Assembly (NCBI GenBank): GCA_011316305.1
Contig: SAUG01000053.1
Location: 124,001-188,000 of the forward strand
Reading direction: 5' to 3'
DNA: 64,000 bases
Origin: Rusavskia elegans
Lineage: Eukaryota; Ascomycota; Lecanoromycetes; Teloschistales; Teloschistaceae
Positions 1-10,638 of the stretch are shown in pieces (position 1 is the stretch's first letter; each line of letters opens with the position of its first letter). The position numbers and the translations under genes are program-made. The notes under the pieces were generated by a model, which saw only the letters and a list, made by a program, of their open reading frames with translations, was not told the origin of the DNA and did no database searches.

Positions 1-554
1 TTGCTTTTTGTCGTAAGGATTGAGGGCTCGCACGAGGGAGATGTCGTCCGGAATGGGGATGTGGCGAGGTTCTTCCAGTGGAGGTGGATCGTACGTCGCT
101 GGGTATTTAGACATGATTGGTGGACCACCTTTGTACGCTTCGCGGCCGCTGTTACCCGTCAGTCATCCTGAATCGAAGGACCTTGCAATTCCACTTACAC
201 TGCATTGGTGGTGTTGTTTTCCACATACCTGCTCGAGGAGGTTGAAATCGGGCTGTTCTGAGTGCCGGACCGCGAATTCGATGCACTCGCCGTCGTGGTG
301 TCCGGAATAGCATGATGTCCCATCATCGGATTTGTCATTGGGTGTCTTCCTGACATGCTGAAAGTCTGGATCTGATTGTGGTTTGGTGTCATCTGAGCAA
401 CGGGTGCGCTGCCAGAGAAGTGATTGCCTTCGTTGAAGAGCCCATACACCGGAGGGACACCACGTCCGATGGTTCTGGACGGTGGCTGCCCTTGATGATG
501 CCCAGGAAAACCGTTCCAGTTGGCGAAGTAGTCGCTGTTGCCATTGTATGCCAT
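1..554 (-). CDS. Partial gene, low-complexity Gly/Pro/Ser-rich protein of unknown function (5' part only)
   Basis: The gene runs off the left edge. Exon 1 is 554..199, a phase-2 GTAAGT donor opens a 50-bp intron (149..198), and exon 2 continues from 148 to base 1. The start is the ATG at 554 (MAYNGNSDYF); the frame stays open upstream only with non-ATG starts. The first 118 residues are rich in Asn, Gly, His, Pro and Ser (GFPGHHQGQPP, TTASASNSRSGTQ), which suggests disorder. After the splice the protein reads GREAYKGGPPIMSKYP and then a Pro-rich stretch ending ALNPYDKKQ at the window edge. I do not recognise the family. A transcription or chromatin factor with a disordered N-terminus is possible but only inferred, since no DNA-binding motif lies inside the window. 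Confidence 0.6.
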
Positions 555-1407
555 CTTCCGATCCTTGTTTGCGCGGATGAGGCTTCTTTGGGATTGCCAG
601 AAGGGACAAACACAGTCTAAATTACGACAAGACCAATCCAAGTAAAGCTGCTTCCATGTGCGTTCTATGATAGCTTCACTGCGGGCTAAGGTAAGGTGTC
701 ACCGGTGCCATGCAGATCCATTCACCTGACTGCAAAGTGAACACACCAGTAATTTGGCGGAGCAGCGCTTGTTACCAGGCAGCATCATTATCATTTTGGT
801 GTGATTCAGATCTGGCTGAAAAGCCGCATAAACGTCCACGAGGGACGAGATGGACAGACACACAAGGCGAAGTCGAGATCAAATAAGTTGAGGCGAATAT
901 CGATCCTCTCCAACTAAACCTTGGTTAAACTTTCCGCAGACTTCAAGATCCATCCGCGTTCAAGACTTGCAATCTCTGAGAATCAAACCTGCTAATTCTG
1001 GTAATGTTGGCCAGAAGACGAGGCTATGAAATACAAGTATCCAATAGCCACAGAGGACCCCACCATATTCTCGTTACAGGTTCGGGGCAATGCAAAAATG
1101 AGACGGATATGGAACAGGAGAGGTACCAGTACCTTTGTGCTACCAATCTGTTATTATATATACACAAAGCCTTGCGCAATATCTTCCTCCCCTTTCCAAA
1201 CGCCCGATAGCTCCCCCTGCCTTCCGGAGATCACAACTCTTCGATTTCGCCACCATCCCATTTCCACATCGCTCTCATACAGTCTGCCGCACCGAGAATC
1301 CGTTACCCGCTACCTCCCAAAACCAGGTCTCTCCCAATAACACCACCCAAAGCCTCACATCCAACCCTCCCCATCATTAACCCCAATCCCTCACCATCCT
1401 CACCAAA
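555..1407. other. Intergenic, divergent promoter region
   Basis: No gene supported. The right part (about 1185-1405) is strongly C-rich and pyrimidine-rich on the plus strand, as is common just upstream of fungal start codons. Short ORFs in it follow this composition and are not credible genes. Confidence 0.5.
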
Positions 1408-1785
1408 ATGTGCCACCTCGCACTCACCCTCCACCCCTGCCACCACACCACAATCAAAAGCATCTCCCACTGCGGCAAACATCCATTCCCCCACCGCGGC
1501 AAAACCCACCTCATCGCCTGCCGACGTCCCTGGACCATCCGCTCTCGACACGTTCCTTTCGCGTGCTTCGGCTGTGCTGCAGGTACCGTCCGCGGAAGCG
1601 ATTATTGGAGGAATTATGCAGATATTGAGATTCCTTACGCGGAGGATAAGGCGTTGACGCGGCGGGAGGCGGAGCGGGTGCGGGAGGTGGAACGGGAGGT
1701 TTGGATGGAGATTGAGGTGGGGTTGTTGTTGCATTTGGGGGTTGTGGTGGCGGTTGTGGGGGCGGTGATGTTGTCTTTTTGTTGA
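1408..1785 (+). CDS. Small Cys/His-rich protein, hypothetical
   Basis: Single-exon ORF of 125 residues, with its ATG in a favourable context (CCAAAATG) after a pyrimidine-rich leader. The N-terminal half carries repeated Cys and His (MCHLALTLHPCHH, HCGKH, ACFGC), which could bind metal. The middle is charged and probably helical (TRREAERVREVEREV). The last 25 residues are hydrophobic (LLLHLGVVVAVVGAVMLSFC), like a C-terminal membrane anchor. Short fungal proteins opening with MC and spaced Cys/His are common in genome annotations, but I cannot name a family. The competing minus-strand ORF over the same bases is lower quality. This may be a real short gene or chance coding in GC-rich DNA. Confidence 0.45.
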   Translation: MCHLALTLHPCHHTTIKSISHCGKHPFPHRGKTHLIACRRPWTIRSRHVPFACFGCAAGTVRGSDYWRNYADIEIPYAEDKALTRREAERVREVEREVWMEIEVGLLLHLGVVVAVVGAVMLSFC

Positions 1786-2241
1786 GGAGGGCAGGTGTGT
1801 GGAGTCGTTTGAGGTGGTGGGATGAGGGGATGCGGTTGGTTTTTTGAGCCGGTTGCTGTAGGGAATACTTCTTACTCAGGATATCGGTCTCGTTTTGGCC
1901 TCTGTGCTTCTTATGTGGTCTTCTTGTTCTGGAGGAGCGGTAAGTTCAATGTCTGCATTATTTGGAGAAAAGGCTTGATGACAGTATGCCTCCTGTCAGC
2001 AGGCGTCTTAGGATGGATCAGTTTTAACAGTCATAAACATTGTTGAAAAACCTGGTATTTTTGCTATGAAGGATTGCTTCAACCTAATGGAAAACACAAA
2101 ACGAAAATGACCACAACGCTTCATACCAAGTACACCTTATATCCAAGCCAAAGACGAACCTGTAGCCAAAGAAAATCCAAAAACATACTGCCGGATCAAA
2201 CAAACCTTCAGTTGTAGGCTCATGATTGATGATCTAGAACA
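1786..2241. other. Convergent intergenic region
   Basis: 3' ends of the small plus-strand ORF and the minus-strand C2H2 gene face each other here. Nothing else is visible. Confidence 0.5.
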
Positions 2242-3800
2242 TCAGCGCACGTGGAATTCACCAATTGCTTCTCCCCGTAATTCCTTGATAACGCTTTCGT
2301 GAATTGCCACGATTTCTTCAAGGCGAAGAAATCTGGGGCCGAGCTTGGCAACCCTGTAGACACTGTCGACGAAGTCAGAGAGGACGCTAATGCGACGGTC
2401 TTTGTCGGTCTGGAAGATCTCCTCGCTCTCGAGGGCGATGGGGTACTCGTCCCCGTCTTCGTCTTCGTCTTCGTCTTCTTCTGCGTACTCCTGGTAGCAG
2501 GAATCGGCTGCATCGAAGCCCTCGGCGTCAAATGCAATTACCTCGGTCGCCTCGTCGCCGCTGTTCCAAGGATGCTCCAAAAATTTGTCGATGAATATGG
2601 AAAGGAAACTTAGACGATAGTCTGCTTGGGACTGGAGGTTCCCCTCGTTTGGCGGGGCGCCTTGATGCTCGTTGTAGTCTTCTTCGGCATACTCTGGAGG
2701 ATCGAAATCGGGTGTAGGGACGGCTTGGTTGTCAATCCCATTTACGTCGCGGAATTTGATCTTGGGTCTCGTCACCTCGGCGATGTCCATGGATGCTGTG
2801 GGGTCAGGAGTGGGATAACTGGTGTTGACTGCAAACCCGCCTTTGGGGAGTCGAACGGTTTCCAAAGCATGGGCTGCTGCTTCTGGTTCGGTCCGCGATA
2901 CTTCGCCATTGCTGCCAAATGGCTTTGATGGACGACCTGTCTTGGTCAAAGATACCGTATCATCTTCCGCGGCCTGGCGCATAGTATCCAAGCTTCGCAT
3001 TGACAAGCTGGGGGGAGTTAAGAAACGCTCGTCCACCTGGCGTGAATAGGTGGCGTTGATGTCTATGGACTCATCGGCGGGATTCGTGTTGAAGTCCAAG
3101 TTGTATCTTTGAGCATCGTTGTCGGCTCGCTTTCGTGGATTGCTCAACGTCGTCGTAGTCACTGGTGAATGATTGGCGGAATCTCTACCACGTGCATTCA
3201 TATACAAGTGAAAAAGAGATTGTACGGCTTGTACGTCTTGGTGGTCGATCAACGTAGCGAAAGCTGCGGCCCAATCTTCAGAGGAGTAGCTTTCATCGTT
3301 CGCATCCTCAGAGGTGAGGTCGGTCGGATGTCCTAGGCTCGATTCAGTAGAAGTAGAGGGGCTGTCCTATATAAAGACTCACTTGAAGAGAGAATTAGAG
3401 CGTGCCTCTCATGTCTGTTGGCGGGCTTTTTGCCAAACGAATCGCTGTGTGGGCGTGTCTCGTGTGATGTCAAACCCTGGGTCTTGTTGAATTTGCGATC
3501 GCAAATCTGGCAGTCGGTCTGATTGATGATAGCGAGTAGAGCTTGATGTCGAGGCCCTATAGTAGATCTCAAATGCTCATGCAGACTGGCTTGGGTCTTG
3601 AACTTTCTGTTGCAATCAAGTGCGCGGCAGTAGTAGAGACCGTCGCTGGGAGTGGTTGTTGGATGGAAGAAAACACTGCGCTCATCTTCCAGGCTGGACA
3701 CTCGTGCTTCCAGTAGCTCGAACAGGCCCCATAAGATGGCGGCCTGCTGCTCCAGGGAGGGTACGGCGTCTGTAATTTGGTGGGAAATTTGCTCGGACAT
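2242..3800 (-). CDS. C2H2 zinc-finger domain protein with acidic C-terminal half
   Basis: Two exons: 3800..3383 and 3332..2242, joined across a 50-bp intron (GTGAGT...CCTAG); 502 residues in a closed frame. After an N-terminal helix (residues 10-45) there is a C2H2-like finger (CRALDCNRKFKTQASLHEH, about 58-84) and a second one (CQICDRKFNKTQGLTSH, about 97-117), each with paired Cys and His. The rest has no obvious fold until a very acidic run (EYAEEDEDEDEDGDEY, about 424-439) and a helical C-terminus. The two fingers suggest nucleic-acid or protein binding in the nucleus. The spacing between the final histidines is irregular, so one finger may be degenerate. Target and pathway are unknown. 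Confidence in the model is high, in the function only moderate. Confidence 0.75.
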
Positions 3801-6406
3801 GATGATTTAGAATCGAACTGGGATACAAAGAGCGTTGGAGGCAGAACAAGGCGGGATTATATAAGGTATATGGAAAGATATACGTCTACCAGACGCGTGA
3901 CCGTCGGAAATTGGGCAGAAACGTGCCCTTTGGTAGGTCACGAGAGAATTTCCGCAGGGTGAGGCAACAAGCTGAAACTAGGGGTTGCCCTTTGGCAGTC
4001 GAGGGACTGCGCGACCATCAGCCAAACAAAGGTATGCTGGGCTTAATACCTCAGTGGCCGCACGCAGCACGACGATACCTCATACCATCAAGGGGCAGTA
4101 ATTGGGTCACAATCTCCGCCGTAGGTAGAGATGACGGGCAATCGCCTGTCCGCTCACCAGGTCTATTCATAGGCTGCCAAGCTAGTTGTTGAAAGCCACG
4201 ACAGGACACCGCCAAAAGCCTTGTCCGTGGACAGAATATACGCTCATTGCACCTAAATCAATGGTCAATCCAGGGAGCTGATGGAGCTACTGGGCTGATA
4301 CCGGCTCTGGAGGATTTGGTCCAATACCTGTTGTAAGCAAGCTGCGGGGTATTTTCGATCTCTTCTAAATTAACATTGATTGGAACCTGGACGAATAACC
4401 TCAAACCCTCGAAAATTTGACACGCCGCTGAACGGGTTTTGGGATCGGAGGTGTTGCGATAGCTAAGCATATCAAATCCGATTCAATCGCCTCCCAACAC
4501 TCCTTTGATTGTTAATGGTAGGTGCAAAGCCCACATGTTGCATTTGCTGGCCGGGGAATCTAAGGCGTAGCTTTTTGAGGGTTCGTCGAAGACAATACTG
4601 TCTTAATGGTCGATTAGTATCTCGATCGCTAACTTCATCATGCCGAATAATTATACTACCTCGGATTGATCAGCAGTGCCGATTCGTTCAGGCTGTGCTC
4701 TCCATTGTGATTACATTCGCTGGAATCACCAAATTACTTTGCGCCCCTGCCTGTACGCCTCAAACTGTATGTTCGATAAATGCAAAGGCTGTAATTGATA
4801 GAGGCAGATCGGTAGGTCAACTCAAGAGGGTCACGCTGCTCCAGAACACGCGCTAGTCCAAAGAGACACTGCATGTTATTCATTGAGATTGTGGTCTTGT
4901 CGGCCTGTATGAAACTTGCACTAGAGCCAATTGTACGCATGTTAGACTGTGGGGCTGACGATGAGAGATCGGCTACTAAGCTCTCGAAATGTCTCGCGAC
5001 TGAGGCCCACAACGACTTACGGACTACTTTGCTTCTCAGACGGAGACTACGTTAGCATACGACCTGGTCGACACTTTGACCATACCTCCGGTGGCGTTCA
5101 TGACACTGGTCACCCATGAGTCATCTACGCCTCCATGTCTTGAATGACTCTGTTGTATAGAGCGGAGGGATGCATTTGTTTTATCCCCTACGCACGACAG
5201 GAGGCATTGTGAGATTGCTCACATAGATACGAGACAACGATGAAGGTCCCATGGGTTGCTGGTGCCAGCGACAGAGCCTCTGGCGGATGTTTGAAGATAG
5301 AAAGATCGCGCGATACACCCGAGGACCATCGTACACCGTGTGAAATAATAATGAGATAGAGCGATCGATATGGTAACTCGTGTTGAGCGCTTCCTTAGCG
5401 AGTTCTTTACCCATACAGTTGGTGCTGTGTTGAGACCATTGAAGGTTCAGATCCCTAACCACACGGCGCAGGGGACCCGGTAACCACGGGTAGCTTCAGG
5501 AGCTCGTAGAAGCAGGCAATGGGACATTTCTGTGAATGTCCTGCCGGCGGTTGCTCGGTAGTCCATAACGTTTTAGAGGTATCGACACATCTCTGGCACG
5601 GTGCAGACAGACCAGTTCTTTCCAGCCATGGTATTGCGAAGGAGCACTGGGGAACCACGGAAGGTATCCGCGAGGTGGTCTTTCCACCACAGGAGATGCA
5701 AGTTCAACACCCGATCAGGGCCTTGAGGCTCAGGCCAGCGAAGCTGTACTAGCTCGTAAGGTGCTGCTGCTGCAAAGATGGGGTCTGGTGATATAACCGG
5801 TGAGTATTCGAGCGGCCCCCTCGCTATTTGAGCCGAATGGCGTACGCATGCCAAATCAGCTGACGTCGATCGAGGTTTGGCGTCTGGCAAGTTCCTCATG
5901 TTGTGTGGGAGCTTCCGAGGACCCGAAGATGGACGAGGCTATGGAGCGAGCAGCTTTGCGACTTGAGGTGAGAGCTTTGGTCTGTCAGACTTATGACCTG
6001 CTGCCTTTGTACTTTGATTCAGGACAGGAGACGCCAAGCAGTTGGCAATGCATCTGCTGTATTTTCGTCTTTGCTCGAGATGCTAAGGAATCTTGCTGTT
6101 ATGCTCACGGCTCTGCACATTCAGTTATAGGTAGTAGGCAGACATTCGGTAGCCTCTCTGATGTTTTCCTTTGCCAAATTTAACGTCAGCGCACATCCCT
6201 GGCAGTGTGTCTGATTTGGTGAAGTCATTCCCAAGATTCGAATGCGCACAGACCAGCAGATAGGCCAAGACGCTAGCAAGGACTTAAATGGCGACTCTAA
6301 TTTGACTACCGCCAAGGTTGCCTTCATAGTTAGGGAGACCAGCTTCACCGTCGTTCATTACACTATTTAGAATGGTTTTCTATCGTCGCGGAGGCCAGGC
6401 TCACTC
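3801..6406. other. 2.6-kb gene-poor region, possible relics
   Basis: No ORF above about 127 codons and no splice chain that closes. Minus-strand fragments near 4734-5012 (ASVARHFESLVADLSSSAPQ) and 5573-5899 (ISPDPIFAAAAPYELVQLRW) look coding-like but end in stops in every frame. They could be remnants of a decayed gene such as a fungal-specific regulator. I cannot assign them. Confidence 0.35.
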
Positions 6407-7991
6407 ATGAACACTTATGTTGCACCTGCAGACACCACCAGCATCCAGGACATCCACATCAATCCACCCGTAGTACCCTCCAAACCATATGCTGACTCCG
6501 GTCGGCTAGCACCTGGCAATCCATTCATTGCTCACTCGCCGCCTCGCCTTCATGCAGAAGCTAACACTATCTCGCGGACTGTAAATGGAGTCTCTACTGC
6601 TAGTTCCAGTAACCACGATAGACGCAGGAAGAGGGATAAGGACCGAGGCAGGAGTGGAAGCCGCCGAGGGAAGGGCGAATGGAAGAAATTGCTATGGGTC
6701 AAGCAACCAAAATGTAGGCTTCTAATCCCTTGCGATTTCTACTCCTGACAGCCTGGGCACAGATCCCGATAATTACACCGATCCACCAACATTCCTCTCC
6801 CATCTGCAGCGCAACCCACGGCTTCAGCCCTATGACTTCTGGCCCCTTGTGGCCGACTCGACGGTCATCGTGCAGCATCTCGCTTCTGTCACTATCTTCG
6901 TGTGCTGTTTCGTGGGCATCAATCGCGAACAGTTTTCTCCAGTCTCTATGGTGAGCCTTGGCAGTGCCGGTACCATTCTAGGATGGGTTCTTTGGGACTT
7001 TTGGGTTGGGCAATCAGAGGCAGCAAAGATGACATCAAGATCCGCCATCACTAACAGCTTAGACCTCCGAAACGAAGAGTCTGATCATCGAAGCAATCGA
7101 AAGACCGATCTCGATCACTCTCGACCGCCCTCACGAAGTGGCGAGACTTCGGGATTGGGCCTAACTCTAGTGCCAAGTGATCCTGGACATAACGATCATT
7201 TGCAATCGGCCGATCACCTCTTCACGTCGCCAATACCATCGGCACTGTCTTCCACGTCCTCGGTGACCAACACACAGCCGGTGGCCTCTTTCAGTACGAG
7301 CCCGAGCCCAGGCCCCAATCAATCGCCCATGAAGATCCTTTCGCAACGTAATCAACAGCGACTGACCACCGTAAAATCCGCTGTTCTCATCTATTGTGTT
7401 CTGCACGGTCTCAGTCCCATTCTTAAATCACTCACAATGTCCACTTCTCCTGATTCCATATGGGCACTAAGCACTATTCTCATGTGCATCAACATCCTCT
7501 TCTTCGATTATGGAGGTGGAGTTGGCGTCAAGTAAGTCATCCTCTCTCTCATCTTCATTGCTACTATAGGCACTAATCCGACGAGTAGATTTCCTGCCTC
7601 GCTATCCACCAACGCTGCTCTTATGTCCTCGACCGTCCTAGCTTCTCGACTGCCGAGTACGACACACGTTTTCAGCTTGACTCTGTTCAGCATAGAAGTC
7701 TTCGGCCTTTTCCCTGTTTTTCGAAGACATCTACGCCATGTCTCTTGGCGTGGACACCTTGTCCTGACTCTTGTTCTTGTCCTTGGGGCAGGAGGAGTCT
7801 CCGGGGTCACACTATCCAAGAATGGAGGTTGGCAAGCTATGCTCCTGGGCGTGCTTCTTTGGTCTGTTGGCGCTGCCTTGGGTATGGGTGGCTGTAGCTG
7901 GTGGCTCATCGGTTTACAACGATACAAAAATGTGGTCGTTGGTCCGTGGGATCCTGCAAGACCTGTCATTCGGGGCGGTGGTTGGGAATGA
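6407..7991 (+). CDS. gpi2: GPI-GlcNAc transferase subunit Gpi2 / PIG-C
   Basis: Three exons: 6407..6713, 6763..7531, 7589..7991; introns of 49 and 57 bp; 492 residues. It is a subunit of the ER complex that moves GlcNAc from UDP-GlcNAc to phosphatidylinositol, the first step of GPI-anchor synthesis. The diagnostic segment spans the first splice: WKKLLWVKQPKYPDNYTD, followed by FLSHLQRNP and DFWPLVADSTVIVQH (about residues 95-145), as in PIG-C. Hydrophobic helices follow (SVTIFVCCFVGI; SLGSAGTILGWVLWDFWVG). A long polar loop of about 120 residues interrupts the protein before AVLIYCVLHGLSPILKSLTMS, FFDYGGGVGVKFPASLSTNAA and SRLPSTTHVFSL. The end has HLVLTLVLVLGAGGVSG and GPWDPA. The loop makes it longer than the animal protein (about 300 residues). 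The first intron was placed at the second possible AG because only that restores KQPKYPDNY. Confidence 0.93.
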
Positions 7992-8168
7992 TCACGAGAA
8001 TCTGAATGTGTGCTCGAAAGAATTCGAATTATGCAAAGTCATCACTTTTACATCTGCCATTGAAGAAACTCATCACCAATACAATTTACACGGACCTCTT
8101 CCCAACTCTCTACCCAAACAAATCCACTAATAACATAGACACTCGACACAACTTGGCACACATGATGT

Positions 8169-8755
8169 TTACTCCGATGTTACCGCTGTCTGCTCCAACC
8201 ACTCGTCAGTCATCCTCACGGGCCAGCTTGTGGTACTATGAAAGAACCAGGTCTCCTTGATGAACTCCGGATCTTTCTCTCGGTTCAATCGCTGCTCGAG
8301 CAGGTTGCTCAGGTCGCTCATCTCGGAATGATCCTTCTCGAAGTTGGATGATCCTGACTTCCCATCAGGCGTAAACGTCAGGAGATGTCGACGAATCTTG
8401 TCCAAGTTATCGAGCGCTTTGGGTCGAGCTTCGAACATGGCACCCAAAAGAAAAGCCTTGCAAAGTATGTATGACTGCCAGACGCTCTTCGTTCTTGCTT
8501 CTTCCTTGACAGCAGTGGTAATGTCCATTAATTTCGATCCGCATTTGGTTCGGTTCTTGTCGCGATAGAAAGCATTGTATGCCTGCAAGTATGAATAAGC
8601 ATGCGGTTATGCAAGAAACGGACTTTGTTGATATGTGTCCTCAAAAGACTTACTTTTCTGTACTTCTTCGCAATCAAGTTTTCGTACTCATCCAGCTCTG
8701 AATCAGGGATTTGGGGTGCCAAAAGCTTTTGAAGTCGCTGTCGAAGGTCGCTCAT
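8169..8755 (-). CDS. Family member A: small two-exon protein, unknown local family
   Basis: Exons 8755..8654 and 8582..8169 with a 71-bp intron (GTAAGT...TTGCAG, phase 0); 171 residues. It starts MSDLRQRLQKLLAP. The intron falls directly before AYNAFYRDKN, and exon 2 holds KCGSKLMDIT and VWQSYILCKAFLLGAMF. The same order of motifs, with the intron at the same place, occurs in member B (10050-10638), which opens MADFQSRLDEFLRP. YENLIAKKYRK and YNAFYRDKN also resemble YEDLISRKYRA and YNSYFQRDKN of member D. No signal peptide or membrane segment is evident; the protein is mostly charged and probably helical. No known domain is recognised and no function is claimed. Confidence 0.72.
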
Positions 8756-10049
8756 GTTGAAAGAGAGGTGATTGTATTAGAAAGAGTCCCGGGTCATGTC
8801 TTCGTTATATCGCAAGGTCCGCTCGGAGTGATGAGCTTCTTTGTGTTGTAGTGCTAACACTCTCGCCACAGTCGTTAGTGCCCGCTGAATGACGAGATCA
8901 GCCCCAACACAAAGACTTTGTTCTCGGGTCCTTTCATCTTTCTTCGCAAACGGATGTCGAAGTTGTTGGGGAACGCATCCCCGTACAACCAATTAAGTCC
9001 TCATGATCACTAAGGGAACCCATCCCGGCACAATTGGAGGTGACTGAAACACAACCCTATAAGCACCAGATGACTAAAAAAAAGCCTTTAGTCACTAAAG
9101 TCCCCGCATAACCGGAGATGACTAAAATACAGCCCATAATCACAAAAGGAACGCATCCCCGCACAACCAGGAGGATTAAAATAAAGCCCCGCCGAACGGG
9201 TATAGCAGCAGTATTTCAGACGCGCTGATTGGTACCGAAAAGCCTGTGATCAGCCTAATTCAGGCGCTTTCTCAGGCGCTTTTTGAGCCTTTGGAAAGCT
9301 CTCGATAAGAGCTTTACAGACCAAAATACATAAGCCAATCGGCTTATAGCTTCAAAAACTAAATATAATGGTTATGCGACAATGAGTATTATGCTATTGT
9401 GGATAGAGCTAAGCGAGTTGCCTGTCAAGGAAGAAGTTATGGACGGTTCATTTCTGGTTGTGCTTCCCCATCTTTGTCGAACACTTGTGTCCTTGGTAAA
9501 TCTATCGCACATCATTCAACATTACATCTAATGAGCGCAAGCGAAAAAGGAGACTGGATATTGAGCGGGATTACGTCCGCATAACGCCTTAAATGGACTA
9601 CAGGTACGGCTCACACTCCATTCTGTCGTTGTGGGAGAACAACAGTATATCATCACAAGGCGCTGCTTGAATATCCTGTCCTATATTTGACCAGAAAGCC
9701 GTTCGGTTCCTTTGGATCCTCATCTAGGTATTCATAGTTGAAGATATCGTGGTGGAGAGCGCATTTGGCATCTGCACATGAACTATCCAGGCTTGACAAG
9801 AGCTCTCGTCATGCTCAAGATATGGAAAGCCCAGATGTAAGCGGCACTCTTATGATTCGAGAACGAGTCGAAAGTTTTAGCTAATTGGAATTTCCAGCTG
9901 ATTGTATTCGCTACATTGACCTGTCTAGCTGTCAGATTCACCCCAAGATCTCATCCTGATCGATACCGATTTTCAAAAATACACCTAGAGTTTACATCGA
10001 GCCGGAGCTCTCCCCAATACGATTCATCGTCGCCTGCCATCCACTGGGT
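8756..10049. other. Intergenic region between family members A and B
   Basis: Contains the degenerate tandem repeat at 8968-9192. Next to it, at 9225-9360, are short direct copies of CAGGCGCTTT and a near-palindrome ATAAGCCAATCGGCTTAT, which could be the edge of a decayed mobile element. No coding region supported. Confidence 0.45.
8968..9192. repeat. Degenerate tandem repeat of two alternating blocks
   Basis: One block, close to GGAACGCATCCCCGCACAAC, begins at 8969, 9015 and 9148, with a partial copy near 9099. A second, close to GGAGATGACTAAAATACAGC, occurs near 9037, 9068, 9114 and 9170. Spacing is irregular (about 45-80 bp) and copies have diverged, so the array is old. Confidence 0.65.
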
Positions 10050-10638
10050 CTATCGGGCTTCGCTACTGTCAGCACCCTTTCCTTTCTGCAGAGACGCTTT
10101 GTTGAGCTTGTGCGCAAACATTCTGGCTCGCATCTCGCCGCAGAGCTGCGACGCATCATCCATGTCTTTCCACTCGGCATCCTTATTCTCCGTGAACGGA
10201 GTTTTGGCATCGTTCGCACGATTAGCGCAGACACCCAATTCCCCGCTCGTGTGAAAATCGAAGGTTCCTTGCAGCACCGCTGTCAAAAGGGTGGATCTGG
10301 CCGTCAACCATATGTTCCAGGCACGTGCTTTGGGCTTCTCGGTCTCGTCGCTCTGCCTTTTATCACATAGGTATTTCGAAATATCTGCGAGCTTGTTCCA
10401 GCATTTGGTTACGTCCTTTTTCCAACTGGCGTCCTTGGGGTCCTCGGGTGGATAGTAGGAATGATAGGCCTGCTCCAGATGAGCCTTGCCCTAATAGTCT
10501 TGTGGTTAGCCTACGTACCTCAGTATACAGCTTCTCCTGCCGGATTCGCTCCTTTTGTTGCTGGATAAATGATGTCCGGTGAGACTGTTCTTTGGGAGGG
10601 CGTAGAAACTCGTCAAGCCTTGACTGGAAGTCGGCCAT
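10050..10638 (-). CDS. Family member B: small two-exon protein, unknown local family
   Basis: Exons 10638..10519 and 10469..10050 with a 49-bp intron; 179 residues. A nearer AG would give a 28-bp intron, too short. Using the next AG makes exon 2 begin AYHSYYPPED, which matches the exon-2 start AYNAFYRDKN of member A. Other shared blocks are the N-terminus (MADFQSRLDEFLRP), KCWNKLADIS for KCGSKLMDIT in A, and ARAWNIWLTARSTLLTAVLQ for KSVWQSYILCKAFLLGAMF in A. It is hydrophilic, with no signal peptide. It lies on the same strand as A, 1.3 kb away, in otherwise non-coding DNA. Function is unknown; an intact splice frame argues that it is or was recently functional. Confidence 0.7.

Noticed and set aside
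1303..1734. 143-codon minus-strand ORF
   Set aside because: Opens with a His/Leu/Pro-rich stretch typical of antisense translation of G-rich codons; the plus-strand frame is better.
5431..5441. tRNA B-box-like GGTTCAGATCC
   Set aside because: Deviates from the GGTTCRANYCC consensus and no cloverleaf or A box was found around it.
10491..10518. 28-bp intron in family member B
   Set aside because: Too short for splicing. The next AG gives 49 bp and aligns exon 2 with member A.
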